From Sphaerimonospora mesophila NBRC 14179 = JCM 3151 (GTDB lineage Bacteria; Actinomycetota; Actinomycetes; Streptosporangiales; Streptosporangiaceae): a DNA stretch of 33,592 nucleotides. A program made the translations under genes and the position numbers. Positions 25,715 through 33,315 of the stretch are shown piece by piece. A model generated the notes under the pieces. It made no database searches, was not told where the DNA came from, and worked only from the letters and a program-made list of their open reading frames with translations. The first letter of the stretch is position 1. The number at the start of each line of letters is the position of its first letter. The stretch spans positions 1 to 33,592 of the forward strand of contig BCRI01000081.1 in NCBI GenBank assembly GCA_001552515.1. Direction: 5' to 3'.

Positions 25715-26620
25715 ATGAGCCAGCCGGAATCCGCCCTCGCGGACGCCCAGGCGGGCGGCCGAGCCCCGGAGACGCTGGCCGCTCTCGCCGAGCGTTACGG
25801 ACTGCGACGGGCCATAGCGCGCCCCAGCATGCCCGCCTACCTGCGACAACTGTGGGACCGGCGGCACTTCATCCTCACGTACGCCACGTCGCGGAGTGTC
25901 TCGAAATACTCCGACTCGGCACTCGGCCAGCTCTGGCAGGTTCTCACCCCGCTGCTCAACGCCGCCGTCTACTTCCTGATGTTCGGCATCATCCTCGACC
26001 AGCGCAAGAACATCGAGTACTACCCCGCGTTCCTCATCACCGGGGTCATGGTCTTCACGTTCACCCAGCGCACGGTGACCGGCGGCGCCAAGTCCATCTC
26101 CTCCAACCTGTCGCTCATCCGCGCGCTCCACTTCCCCCGGGCCTCGCTGCCCCTGGCCTACACGATCCAGGAACTGCAGCAGCTCGCCTGGTCGATGGGC
26201 GTGCTCGTCGTGTTCGTGCTCGCCACGGTCCAGAAGATCACCTGGTTGTGGCTGCTGATCCCGGTCTCGCTGCTCATGCAGCTGGTCTTCAACGTCGGCA
26301 TGAGCCTGTTCCTGGCGAGGATCGGCGCGTTCGTCCGCGACATGAACCAGCTGCTGCCGTTCATCCTGCGTGCCTGGCTCTACGCCTCCGGTGTCTTCTA
26401 CAGCATCACCGAGCGGACCGCCGACCAGCCGGAGATCCTCCGCTGGGTGCTGGAGTTCAACCCCGCTGCGGCCTACATCGAGTTCATGCGCGACCTGTTG
26501 ATCTACGAGAGGTTCCCGGAGCGCTGGGCCTGGGTCACCTGCCTGTTCTGGGCGGTCTTCGCACTGATCGCCGGTTTCTGGTACTTCTGGCGCGCCGAGG
26601 AGAGGTACGGGCGTGGCTGA
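25715..26620 (+). CDS. ABC-2 type permease of a teichoic acid/polysaccharide exporter (TagG/Wzm-like)
   Basis: 301 residues from ATG 25715; upstream open frame to 25481 lacks coding character. A cytoplasmic N-terminus of about 70 residues includes an amphipathic stretch (LRQLWDRRHFILTYATSRSV). The family motif is SALGQLWQVLTPLLNAAVYFL, and the protein has about six TM helices, ending in WYFWRAEERYGRG. Family knowledge: TagG/Wzm proteins form the channel that flips lipid-linked teichoic acid or polysaccharide across the membrane. Its ATPase partner overlaps the 3' end by 8 bases. No glycosyltransferase genes are adjacent, so the exported polymer is unknown. Confidence 0.92.
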   Translation: MSQPESALADAQAGGRAPETLAALAERYGLRRAIARPSMPAYLRQLWDRRHFILTYATSRSVSKYSDSALGQLWQVLTPLLNAAVYFLMFGIILDQRKNIEYYPAFLITGVMVFTFTQRTVTGGAKSISSNLSLIRALHFPRASLPLAYTIQELQQLAWSMGVLVVFVLATVQKITWLWLLIPVSLLMQLVFNVGMSLFLARIGAFVRDMNQLLPFILRAWLYASGVFYSITERTADQPEILRWVLEFNPAAAYIEFMRDLLIYERFPERWAWVTCLFWAVFALIAGFWYFWRAEERYGRG

Positions 26621-27392
26621 GCCGACCAAGGACGAACTGACCGAGGGTGGGACGCCGACCGTCATCGTCGACGACCTGCACATCGTCTACAAGGTCTACG
26701 GCGCGGCCAGCGACGCCGAGAAGGGGAACGCGGCGAACGCGCTGCTGCGCGTCCTACGCCGGCAGGGGCGCCCGCAGATGAAGGAGGTCCACGCCGTCAA
26801 GGGTGTGACCTTCGTCGCACACCACGGCGACGCGATCGGCATCATCGGCCGCAACGGCTCGGGCAAGTCGACGCTGCTGCGGGCGATCGCGGGGCTCCTC
26901 CCACCGCACAAGGGCGCCGTCTACACCAACGGCCAGCCGTCCCTGCTGGGCGTCAACGCCGCGCTCATGAAGGAGCTCACCGGCGAGCGCAACATCGTGC
27001 TCGGCTGCTACGCCATGGGCATGACGCCCAGCGAGGTGCGCGCGAAGTACGACGAGATCGTGGACTTCTCCGGCATCGGGGAGTTCGTTCAGTTCCCCAT
27101 GTCGACCTACTCCTCCGGAATGGGCGCCCGGCTGCGCTTCGCCATCTCCTCGGCGAAGACACACGACGTGCTCCTCATCGACGAGGCACTGGCGACCGGA
27201 GACCGCGAGTTCAAGCGGAAGAGCCAGCAGCGCATCAAGCAGATGCGCGAGTCCGCCGGGACCGTCTTCCTGGTGGCCCACAATCTTGACGTGATCGAGG
27301 AGACCTGCAACCGGGTGATCTGGCTCCACAAGGGGAAGATCAAGATGCAGGGCGATCCGCAGGAGGTTCTGGACGCCTATAACAAGGCCTGA
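26613..27392 (+). CDS. ABC exporter ATP-binding protein (TagH/Wzt-like)
   Basis: GTG 26613 overlaps the permease stop (GTGGCTGA), with GAGGAGAGG upstream; 259 residues. Walker A is GRNGSGKSTLL, the signature is YSSGMGARLRFAI (the SSGM form typical of TagH/Wzt instead of LSGGQ), Walker B is LLIDEALATGD and the switch His is LVAHNLDVIEE. The N-terminal insert ALLRVLRRQGRPQMKEVHAVK is typical of the polysaccharide-exporter branch. There is no C-terminal carbohydrate-binding domain, so it resembles short TagH forms. It energises the permease encoded just upstream. Confidence 0.93.
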   Translation: MAEPTKDELTEGGTPTVIVDDLHIVYKVYGAASDAEKGNAANALLRVLRRQGRPQMKEVHAVKGVTFVAHHGDAIGIIGRNGSGKSTLLRAIAGLLPPHKGAVYTNGQPSLLGVNAALMKELTGERNIVLGCYAMGMTPSEVRAKYDEIVDFSGIGEFVQFPMSTYSSGMGARLRFAISSAKTHDVLLIDEALATGDREFKRKSQQRIKQMRESAGTVFLVAHNLDVIEETCNRVIWLHKGKIKMQGDPQEVLDAYNKA

Positions 27393-27408
27393 TTGGAGAG
27401 GGTGAACC

Positions 27409-27945
27409 GTGCCGACGCCGCCACCGATTCCTTATGAGCACCTCCCCGAGGTGGCCGAGCTGACCGTCGAGAGCGACGACGTCCGCGACGGCGAGCGCCT
27501 GAGCGACGCCCACGTCTTCAACGATTGGGGCATGTCGGGGCAGAACATCTCCCCGCACCTGCGCTGGTCGGGCGCTCCGGAGGGTACGCGAAGCTACGCG
27601 GTGACCTGCTTCGACCCGGACGCGCCGACGGGAAGCGGGTTCTGGCACTGGGTGCTGTTCGACATTCCGGCCGAGGTGACCGAACTGCCGGCCGGAGCGG
27701 GCAGCGCCCCCGACTTCAAGGGCCTGCACGGGGGCGCCGTGCACGCCCGTAACGACTACGGCCTGAAGGCGTACGGCGGGGCCGCCCCGCCTCCCGGATT
27801 CCCGCACCGCTACCTGTTCGCCGTACACGCCCTCGGCGTGGACAAGCTGGGCGTGGGCGAGGACGCCTCGCCCGCCGTCGTCGGTTTCAACATCACGGCG
27901 AACACCCTCGCCCGCGGATATCTCGCACCGGTCTACGCGACTTGA
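27409..27945 (+). CDS. YbhB/YbcL family PEBP-like protein
   Basis: 178 residues from GTG 27409, with GAGAGGG 6 bases upstream. It belongs to the phosphatidylethanolamine-binding/Raf kinase inhibitor-like superfamily. The ligand pocket motifs are visible: [30 protein letters not shown], then [13 protein letters not shown] near the C-terminus. No signal peptide, so cytoplasmic. Bacterial members have no settled function; small-ligand or lipid-headgroup binding is assumed from the fold. It starts 16 bases after the exporter ATPase and is probably cotranscribed, which could be incidental. Confidence 0.93.
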   Translation: MPTPPPIPYEHLPEVAELTVESDDVRDGERLSDAHVFNDWGMSGQNISPHLRWSGAPEGTRSYAVTCFDPDAPTGSGFWHWVLFDIPAEVTELPAGAGSAPDFKGLHGGAVHARNDYGLKAYGGAAPPPGFPHRYLFAVHALGVDKLGVGEDASPAVVGFNITANTLARGYLAPVYAT

Positions 27946-27974
27946 TACCGCCGAACCCCTCGTTCGACTATCAT

Positions 27975-27990
27975 TCGAACGGAGATTCGA
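27975..27990 (+). promoter_or_regulatory. LexA (SOS) box-like site upstream of the mini-DUF222 gene
   Basis: TCGAAC, 4 bases, ATTCGA: matches the mycobacterial-type SOS box TCGAAC-N4-GTTCGA at 11 of 12 defined positions. A further GTTCGA at 27962–27967 makes a perfect inverted repeat CGTTCGA/TCGAACG with the left half. TATCAT (27969–27974), a possible -10, sits directly before the box, so bound LexA would block transcription. Confidence 0.6.
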
Positions 27991-28007
27991 TGTAGGGGAG
28001 GGGTGGG

Positions 28008-28169
28008 ATGAGCGAGCTGGCGACGGCGATCGACAACCTGGCCGACGAAGATCCCGCGGAGCTTCCGTTGGCGGCGCTCACCGAGCAGCTCATCGAGCTG
28101 CACTGGCAGATGGCCCGACTACAGGCGCAGATCGCTCGACGCACCCACGTCCGCTACTCCAGCAACTAG
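28008..28169 (+). CDS. Small protein resembling the N-terminus of DUF222 (13E12-type) proteins
   Basis: ATG 28008 follows GGGGAGGGG; 53 codons then TAG. The protein is MSELATAIDNLADEDPAELP followed by an amphipathic helix (LTEQLIELHWQMARLQAQIA) and a basic end. The pattern Ile-Asp-x-Leu-x3-Asp-Pro-x2-Leu-Pro matches the start of DUF222/13E12 proteins, which normally run to 400 or more residues with a C-terminal HNH nuclease. Here the gene ends after the first helices and is followed by a strong terminator, so it is either a relic or a genuine short protein. The good ribosome site and the SOS-like box favour expression. Function unknown. Confidence 0.65.
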   Translation: MSELATAIDNLADEDPAELPLAALTEQLIELHWQMARLQAQIARRTHVRYSSN

Positions 28170-28187
28170 TCTCACCATCCGCGGCGA

Positions 28188-28219
28188 AAGGCCGGCGTCC
28201 CACCAGGGGCGCCGGCCTT
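28188..28219. terminator. Shared bidirectional terminator
   Basis: AAGGCCGGCG (28188–28197) and CGCCGGCCTT (28210–28219) pair perfectly over 10 bp around a 12-base loop. It lies 18 bases after the small-gene stop and 19 bases after the stop of the minus-strand alanine-rich gene, so it serves both. Confidence 0.9.
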
Positions 28220-28238
28220 CATGTTCGAAAGGTCGGCT

Positions 28239-29297
28239 CTACTCGCAGGGCTCGTCCGCCTGTCGCGCCACGGCGTTGGTGACGACCGAGGGAGCGGTCG
28301 ACGCGGCGGAGTAGGGCTGGGTGTTCACGACGGCGGCGGCCGTGGCCGTCAGGCCGACCGCGGCGGTCAGCGCGCCGGGGGCGGCGTCGGCCGCGGCGGC
28401 GGTCGTGTTCACCGTGCGGGCCGCGCCGGTCACGTTCGCGTTGGCCGTTTCGGCCGTACGCGCGGCCGTCGACCCCACAGCGGAGGCGGCCGCCGTGGTC
28501 GTGGCCGGAACCCCGGCGAGCAGGCCGCCCGCGCTGTTCCCCGTCGCCGCGACCACACCCCTCAGGTCGACGGCAGCGGCCAGGTCGGCCGCCACATCGA
28601 GGTCGAGCGCGGCGGTCACGGCGGCCCCCACGTTCGCGACGACCGGAGCGGCGACATCGGCCGTACGGGCCGTGGCACCCGCGACGGCGGCGTCCACCTT
28701 ACGCGCCGTGGCGCCCGCGACGGCGCCGGCCTGCTCGTCGGCCCCGCTGACGGCGGCGTTCGCGGTGTCCGCCTTGGCCGCGACGACCGCGGCCGCGTCG
28801 GCGCCGACGTCGGCACCCACGGCGACCGCCGCGTCGAGGACCGCGACGAGGCGAGCCCGGAGCGCGGCGACGACTTCGGCGCTGATCCTGGCCCTGGCGT
28901 CGGCCACGACATCGGCCGCCAGGGCGGCCGCCTCGGCGAGACGGGCGTTCGCTGCTGCGGGAAGCTCGTCGGTGGTGGTGGCGGCGAGGTCCACCACGGC
29001 GATGAGGTCGGCCCGCACGGTGGCGGTCAGGTCCACCGCGGCGGTCACGGCGGCCCCCGCGTCCGCGGCGATCGGGGCGGCGGCATCGGCCGTACGGGCC
29101 GTGGCGCCCGCGACGGCGGCCGGGTCGTCGCAGTCCAGGTCGGACAGCAGCTTGGAGACGGCTGCGAGCCGGGCGTCGGCGTTGCCCTGGGCAGGCGCCG
29201 CCGTGTGGGCGGGCGTCGCCGCCTGAGCGGGCGCCGCGAACACGCCGGCGAGACCGATCGCTACGGCGACGACGGCTGTTCTAACCACTCGTTTCAT
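28239..29297 (-). CDS. Secreted alanine-rich repeat protein, function unknown
   Basis: 352 residues from ATG 29297, with GGGGG about 8 bases upstream. A clear signal peptide (MKRVVRTAVVAVAIGLAGVF, cleavage near AQA-ATP) leads to a mature chain that is mostly Ala, Val, Thr, Asp and Gly. A unit of about 40 residues (AGATARTADAAAP, then GAAVTAAVDL) occurs twice and its first part a third time. Only two Cys are present, one near residue 56 (DLDCDDP) and one at the second-last position (EPCE), so one long-range disulfide is possible. Long helices are predicted and no catalytic motif or LPXTG-type anchor is visible. I do not recognise a named family. It could be a surface or spore-coat-like structural protein. 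Confidence 0.8.
   Translation of the reverse strand: MKRVVRTAVVAVAIGLAGVFAAPAQAATPAHTAAPAQGNADARLAAVSKLLSDLDCDDPAAVAGATARTADAAAPIAADAGAAVTAAVDLTATVRADLIAVVDLAATTTDELPAAANARLAEAAALAADVVADARARISAEVVAALRARLVAVLDAAVAVGADVGADAAAVVAAKADTANAAVSGADEQAGAVAGATARKVDAAVAGATARTADVAAPVVANVGAAVTAALDLDVAADLAAAVDLRGVVAATGNSAGGLLAGVPATTTAAASAVGSTAARTAETANANVTGAARTVNTTAAAADAAPGALTAAVGLTATAAAVVNTQPYSAASTAPSVVTNAVARQADEPCE
28611..28691 (-). repeat. 81-bp repeat copy A in alanine-rich gene
   Basis: Matches copy B (29040–29120) with 7 mismatches over 81 bases. It encodes AVAGATARTADVAAPVVANV plus flanks. Most differences are transitions, suggesting duplication followed by drift. Confidence 0.85.
29040..29120 (-). 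repeat. 81-bp repeat copy B in alanine-rich gene
   Basis: Partner of copy A at 28611–28691, 429 bases apart and in the same reading frame. It encodes AVAGATARTADAAAPIAADA plus flanks. Confidence 0.85.
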
Positions 29298-29709
29298 TAA
29301 CTTGCCCCCGGTTCATATTCCGTTTCACGAGAGTGGGAATGACGAACCCAAGAACCCCCGTGGTCGGCGAACGCGCCGACAAAGACGACGGCATTTCTAT
29401 CACCTCTCGGCATGGCGCAGGGCCGGGTCGTGCCGGGCATCAGGCCAGCTGACCGATGGTCAAGTCCGGACATGAGAGGACCATCGACCATCCCGGGGTC
29501 AGGCCCGTTCCGAGCCGTGAAAAAGGCACGGTAAAAGCGTGCACGGTGCCGGGCAACCATTCTTTCCGGTGGCTTTGGCAACGCGCGCGGCGAGGGGGCG
29601 ATCGCCCTGATATGGGCCGCGCCGAAGGAGGGTTCCGTACGGACCGCTGCCGCAGGATCACACCTCTCAGATATCGCGACATATCGCGTTTGTCGCTAGG
29701 CTTGAAGCC
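29298..29709. other. 412-base divergent intergenic region
   Basis: Between the secreted alanine-rich gene and the DUF1707 gene. Open frames of up to 94 codons cross it but lack coding character. The right end holds the DUF1707 promoter and repeats. The centre has a run of short GTGC/GCAC and A-rich words (around 29515–29560) but no riboswitch I can recognise. Confidence 0.6.
29671..29702 (+). promoter_or_regulatory. Promoter and repeat operator of the DUF1707 gene
   Basis: ATATCGCG occurs at 29671–29678 and 29681–29688, exactly one helical turn apart, and CGCGA-CATA-TCGCG (29675–29688) is also a perfect inverted repeat. TAGGCT (29697–29702) lies 7 bases before GTG 29710, a leaderless arrangement. 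The repeat covers the -35 region, so a regulator bound there would compete with RNA polymerase. Confidence 0.55.
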
Positions 29710-30282
29710 GTGACCACCCTCACCCCGTTCTCCGGTGACGACCCCGAGCACCGCGCCTCCGACGCGGACCGCGACCGGATCGCGGCCGTTCTCGGCGAGG
29801 CGCTCGCCACCGGTCGCCTGACCAGCGCCGAGCACGCGGACCGGCTCGACGCCACCTACTCCGCCGTCACCCTCGGCGATCTCCTGCCCCTGGTCAAGGA
29901 CCTTCCCGAGGCGGCACGCACACCGGCCTCCCCCTCCCCTGGCACGGAGACCCACCGGGTCGCCGCGGTCTTCAGCAAGGTGATCCGAAGAGGACGCTGG
30001 GTGGCCGGGCGCCACACCGAGCTCCGCTCCGTCTTCGGCGCGCTGATCGTGGACCTGAGCGACGCCGTCCTACCCGGCCGCGAGGTCACGCTGGAGCTCA
30101 ACTCGTTCTGCGGCAAGGTCATCGTGGCGGTCCCGCCGGGCGCCCGCGTCGTCGACGAGGGCAGTGCGCTGTTCTCCAAGCGGTCGGTGACCGGTGGAGG
30201 GCAGGGAGACGGCCCGCTCATCCGCGTCACCGGGCAGGCGCGCTTCGGCAAGATCGTGGTCTATCGCGGGCAGCACCTCTAG
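29710..30282 (+). CDS. DUF1707 domain-containing protein with LiaF-like C-terminus
   Basis: 190 residues from GTG 29710, apparently leaderless. Residues about 14–66 are the DUF1707 SHOCT-like domain (RASDADRDRIAAVLGEALAT, then GRLTSAEHADRLDATYSAVT). Residues about 95–190 resemble the cell-wall-active antibiotic response (LiaF/DUF2154-like) beta-rich domain (SVFGALIVDLSDAVLPG, then SFCGKVIVAVPPG and FGKIVVYRG). No TM helix, so probably cytoplasmic or membrane-associated. Family members are common in actinobacteria and unproven, thought to relate to envelope stress. It is followed by plsX after 79 bases, with its own promoter. Confidence 0.9.
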   Translation: MTTLTPFSGDDPEHRASDADRDRIAAVLGEALATGRLTSAEHADRLDATYSAVTLGDLLPLVKDLPEAARTPASPSPGTETHRVAAVFSKVIRRGRWVAGRHTELRSVFGALIVDLSDAVLPGREVTLELNSFCGKVIVAVPPGARVVDEGSALFSKRSVTGGGQGDGPLIRVTGQARFGKIVVYRGQHL

Positions 30283-30349
30283 ACGCTCTGATCCGCGCCT
30301 TGTGCCGTGGCCGCCGCTTGCGACAGGCGCGACCCCGCCGAGCAGCGCC

Positions 30350-30355
30350 TAAGAT
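30350..30355 (+). promoter_or_regulatory. -10 element of the leaderless plsX transcript
   Basis: TAAGAT ends 6 bases before ATG 30362. No Shine-Dalgarno is visible in the bases before the start codon. Confidence 0.6.
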
Positions 30356-30361
30356 GCGGCC

Positions 30362-31390
30362 ATGCAGGCTGGAGGCCGCGGACCGCTCATCGCCCTCGAC
30401 GCGATGGGAGGCGACCACACGCCCGGCGAGATCGTGGCGGGAGCCGTACAGGCCGTGCGGGAACGCGGCGTCCAGGTCGTGCTCGTGGGCCGGCCGCATG
30501 AGCTTCACCGAGCCCTGGCCGAGCACGACGCGATCGCCGACATCCCCATCGTCCGGGCGGAGGAGGCGCTAACGATGGACGAGGGCGCCCTCGCCACCCT
30601 GCGCCGTCCCCGCTCCAGCATCGCCGTCGCCTGTCATCTCGTCCGGCGCGGTGACGCCGCCGCCGTCGTGTCCGCCGGGTCGACCGCCGGAGTGGTCGCC
30701 ACCGGACGGCTGCGCCTGCGCGGCCAGCCCGGAGTCGTACGGCCCGCGATCGCCGTGGTCCTGCCGACCCGGCCCGGCCCGACCGTACTGCTCGACGCCG
30801 GCGCCACCGCCGACGCCAAACCGGAGATGCTGGTGCAGTTCGCCCACCTCGGCGTGGCGTACGGCGAGGCCGGGCTCGGCCTGAAAGACCCCCGCGTCGG
30901 CCTGCTCACCATCGGCGAGGAGTCGGAGAAGGGCAACAAACTCGCCCGACGCGCCCACGAACTGCTCACGGCCGCACCCGGCATCGACTTCACCGGCAAC
31001 ATCGAAGGCCACGACCTGCTGACCGGGAAGGTCGACGTCATCGTCACCGACGGCTTCACCGGCAACGTCGCGCTGAAGACCATGGAGGGCAGCGTCCGCT
31101 ACGCCTTCGGCCAGCTCAGGGAGACCATCGAGGAGAGCCGCCTGGCCCGCATCGGGGGGCTGCTGCAACGGTCGCGCCTGCGCGAACTCAGCAGCAGGCT
31201 CGACCCCGAGTCGCAGGGCGGCGCCGTACTCCTCGGCCTGAACGGGACCGTGGTGATCGCGCACGGCTCGTCCAGGGCCAGGGGCATCGCGGCCGCCTGC
31301 GAACTCGCCGCCAGGCTGGCGACCCAGGGCATCGTGTCGCGGATCGGCGAGCGCATCGCGTCCGCGCCGAAACCGCATCGCCTCTGGTAG
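30362..31390 (+). CDS. plsX: Phosphate acyltransferase PlsX
   Basis: 342 residues, the usual size. It makes acyl-phosphate from acyl-ACP, the first step feeding PlsY in phospholipid synthesis, as a peripheral membrane enzyme. Family motifs are IALDAMGGDHTPGEIVAGA at the N-terminus, VSAGSTAGVVATG, LLDAGATADAKPEML, LTIGEESEKGNKLAR, VDVIVTDGFTGNVALK and the C-terminal LLGLNGTVVIAHGSSRA. All are intact. The gene stands alone, not beside rpmF, fabD or rnc as plsX often is, so it may be a second copy or simply relocated. Start ATG 30362 appears leaderless. Confidence 0.95.
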   Translation: MQAGGRGPLIALDAMGGDHTPGEIVAGAVQAVRERGVQVVLVGRPHELHRALAEHDAIADIPIVRAEEALTMDEGALATLRRPRSSIAVACHLVRRGDAAAVVSAGSTAGVVATGRLRLRGQPGVVRPAIAVVLPTRPGPTVLLDAGATADAKPEMLVQFAHLGVAYGEAGLGLKDPRVGLLTIGEESEKGNKLARRAHELLTAAPGIDFTGNIEGHDLLTGKVDVIVTDGFTGNVALKTMEGSVRYAFGQLRETIEESRLARIGGLLQRSRLRELSSRLDPESQGGAVLLGLNGTVVIAHGSSRARGIAAACELAARLATQGIVSRIGERIASAPKPHRLW

Positions 31391-31481
31391 AGGTCACGGG
31401 CGGCCCCTCTGACAACCGTCCCCGGATGGTCGGCGCTGGTAGGCGGACTGTTAAGCGGTGAGGGCGGACCTTGCGCGCCGA

Positions 31482-31487
31482 TAAGCT
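31482..31487 (+). promoter_or_regulatory. -10 element of the leaderless argS transcript
   Basis: TAAGCT ends 6 bases before ATG 31494, with no ribosome site between. This supports ATG 31494 over the TTG at 31488, which would lie before the expected transcription start. Confidence 0.55.
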
Positions 31488-31493
31488 TTGTGC

Positions 31494-33218
31494 ATGACCG
31501 ACCCGCAGTTCGTGCTCGCCGAGCGGGTCCAGCAGGCGCTGGGCACCGCCTTCGGGACGGAGTACGCCACCGAAGATCCGCTGATCAGGCCCTCTCAGTT
31601 CGCCGACTACCAGGCGAACGTAGCGCTCAGCCTGGCCAAGCGGCTCCGACGTACCCCGCGGGAGGTCGCCCAGGCACTGCTCGACGCCCTCGACACGACC
31701 GACATCACCGCCGAGATCAGCGGTCCGGGGTTCCTCAACCTCACCCTCGGCGACGGCTGGATCGCCGAGCAGGCCGTACGGCGGTTGCGCGACGAGCGGC
31801 TGGGCGTGGCTCAGGCCGCGCCGCCCAAGACCGTCGTGATCGACTACTCGGCGCCGAACGCCGCCAAGGAGATGCACGTCGGGCACCTGCGCACGACCAT
31901 CGTCGGCGACACGCTCGCCCGTACGCACGAACACATCGGCAACCGGGTGATCCGGCAGAACCACCTCGGCGACTGGGGCACGCAGTTCGGCATGCTCATC
32001 GAGCACCTGCTCGACATCGGCGAGGAGGAGTCGCTGCGGCGGCTGGCCGCGGGCGACGGCAACGCCTACTACCAGGAGGCGCGGCTCAAGTTCGACAGCG
32101 ACCCCGAGTTCCAGGAACGTTCCCGGCGCCGGGTGCCGCTGCTCCAGGGCGGCGATCCGGAGACCCTGCGACTCTGGCACGAGTTCATCGAGTACACCAA
32201 GCAGTACTTCAACCACGTGTACGCGATGCTCGGCGTCACCCTCACCGACGACGACATCGCCGGCGAGAGCATGTACAACCCGATGCTCGCCGACGTCTGC
32301 GAGGAGCTCCTCCACGGGGGAGTCGCGGAGATCAGCGAGGGTGCGCTCTGCGTGTTCCCGCCCGGCTTCACCGGACGCGACGACACGCCGCTGCCGCTCA
32401 TCGTGCGCAAGAGCGACGGCGGGTACGGCTACGCCACGACGGACCTCGCCGCGATCCGCTACCGGATCCGGGACCTCAAGGCCGACCGCATCCTCTATGT
32501 GGTCGGCGCCACCCAGTCGCTGCATTTCCAGATGGTCTTCGCGGCCGCCCGCATGGCCGGCTGGCTGCACGACGACGTCAGCGCCGAGCACATCCAGATC
32601 GGCAGCGTGCTCGGCAGCGACGGCAAGATGTTCAAGACACGCAGCGGAAAGTCGATCAAGCTGACCGAGTTGCTGGAGGAGGCCGTCGTCCGGGCCGAGG
32701 CCGTCATCGCCGAACGGGCGTACGACCCGGCGGTGCGCCGGCAGATCGCCCGCCAGGTCGGCATGGGCGCGGTGAAGTACGCCGACCTGTCGGTCAGCCA
32801 CGACAGCGAGTACGTCTTCGACTTCGACCGGATGCTCGCGCTGACCGGCAACACCGGGCCGTACCTGCAGTACGCCACCGCCCGCATCCGCTCCATCTTC
32901 CGCACCGGTTCCTACGACCCGGCGGAGGCGACCGGACCGATCACGCTGGGCCATCCGGCCGAGCGTGCGCTCGCCCTGCAGCTCCTCGGTTTCGGGTCCA
33001 TCGTGGAATCGGTGGCCGAGCTGTCCGAGCCACACCGTCTGTGCAACTACCTGTTTGACCTCGCTCAGGCGTTCACCACGTTCTATGAGGGATGCCCGGT
33101 GCTCAAGGCCGAGGACGAGGAGATGCGGCAGTCGCGGCTCGCGCTGTCCGCGCTGACGCTCCGCGTCCTGCTGCAGGGGCTCCATCTGCTCGGCATCGAG
33201 GTTCCCGAGCGCATGTGA
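31494..33218 (+). CDS. argS: Arginine--tRNA ligase
   Basis: 574 residues from ATG 31494. It charges tRNA-Arg with arginine using ATP in the cytosol. The N-terminal Add1 domain spans about residues 1–85 (tRNA D-loop recognition). The class I catalytic core has VDYSAPNAAKEMH-like text read here as IDYSAPNAAKEMHVGH, with the HIGH-type motif HVGH near 128. Farther on are NHLGDWGTQFGMLIEHL and the KMSKS-equivalent GKMFKTRSGK near 378–387, a divergent form seen in many ArgRS. The C-terminal DALR anticodon-binding domain spans about 450–574. All parts are complete. A short palindrome follows the stop. Confidence 0.96.
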   Translation: MTDPQFVLAERVQQALGTAFGTEYATEDPLIRPSQFADYQANVALSLAKRLRRTPREVAQALLDALDTTDITAEISGPGFLNLTLGDGWIAEQAVRRLRDERLGVAQAAPPKTVVIDYSAPNAAKEMHVGHLRTTIVGDTLARTHEHIGNRVIRQNHLGDWGTQFGMLIEHLLDIGEEESLRRLAAGDGNAYYQEARLKFDSDPEFQERSRRRVPLLQGGDPETLRLWHEFIEYTKQYFNHVYAMLGVTLTDDDIAGESMYNPMLADVCEELLHGGVAEISEGALCVFPPGFTGRDDTPLPLIVRKSDGGYGYATTDLAAIRYRIRDLKADRILYVVGATQSLHFQMVFAAARMAGWLHDDVSAEHIQIGSVLGSDGKMFKTRSGKSIKLTELLEEAVVRAEAVIAERAYDPAVRRQIARQVGMGAVKYADLSVSHDSEYVFDFDRMLALTGNTGPYLQYATARIRSIFRTGSYDPAEATGPITLGHPAERALALQLLGFGSIVESVAELSEPHRLCNYLFDLAQAFTTFYEGCPVLKAEDEEMRQSRLALSALTLRVLLQGLHLLGIEVPERM

Positions 33219-33219
33219 A

Positions 33220-33233
33220 GCGCCGATCGGCGC
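33220..33233 (+). terminator. Short palindromic hairpin after argS
   Basis: GCGCCGA/TCGGCGC is a perfect 14-base palindrome directly after the argS stop, able to form a GCGCC/GGCGC stem with loop GATC, followed by GTCTTGT. A weak intrinsic terminator candidate. Confidence 0.45.
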
Positions 33234-33315
33234 GTCTTGTCCGCCCTTACCGCGTCAGGAGTCTAATCTGGCGCGGTCAAGGGAGTGCCTGCCAATCCCT
33301 CGGGGAGCGTTTCGC

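Noticed and set aside
29298..29581. A 94-codon minus-strand frame ending as TAATG at the start of the alanine-rich gene
   Set aside because: The overlap is tempting for coupling, but the protein is Arg/Pro-rich without any pattern, has no ribosome site and looks like noise.
29298..29709. Cyclic di-AMP (ydaO-type) riboswitch in front of the secreted protein
   Set aside because: Such switches often precede secreted wall proteins in actinomycetes, but none of the conserved core words could be found.
31188..33185. A 665-codon minus-strand open frame antisense to argS, and similar long frames antisense to the XPB-like gene (3244–5238) and to thrC-like (14177–16048)
   Set aside because: High-GC third-position bias opens these frames by default. 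They lack ribosome sites and family signatures, while the opposite strands encode recognised proteins.
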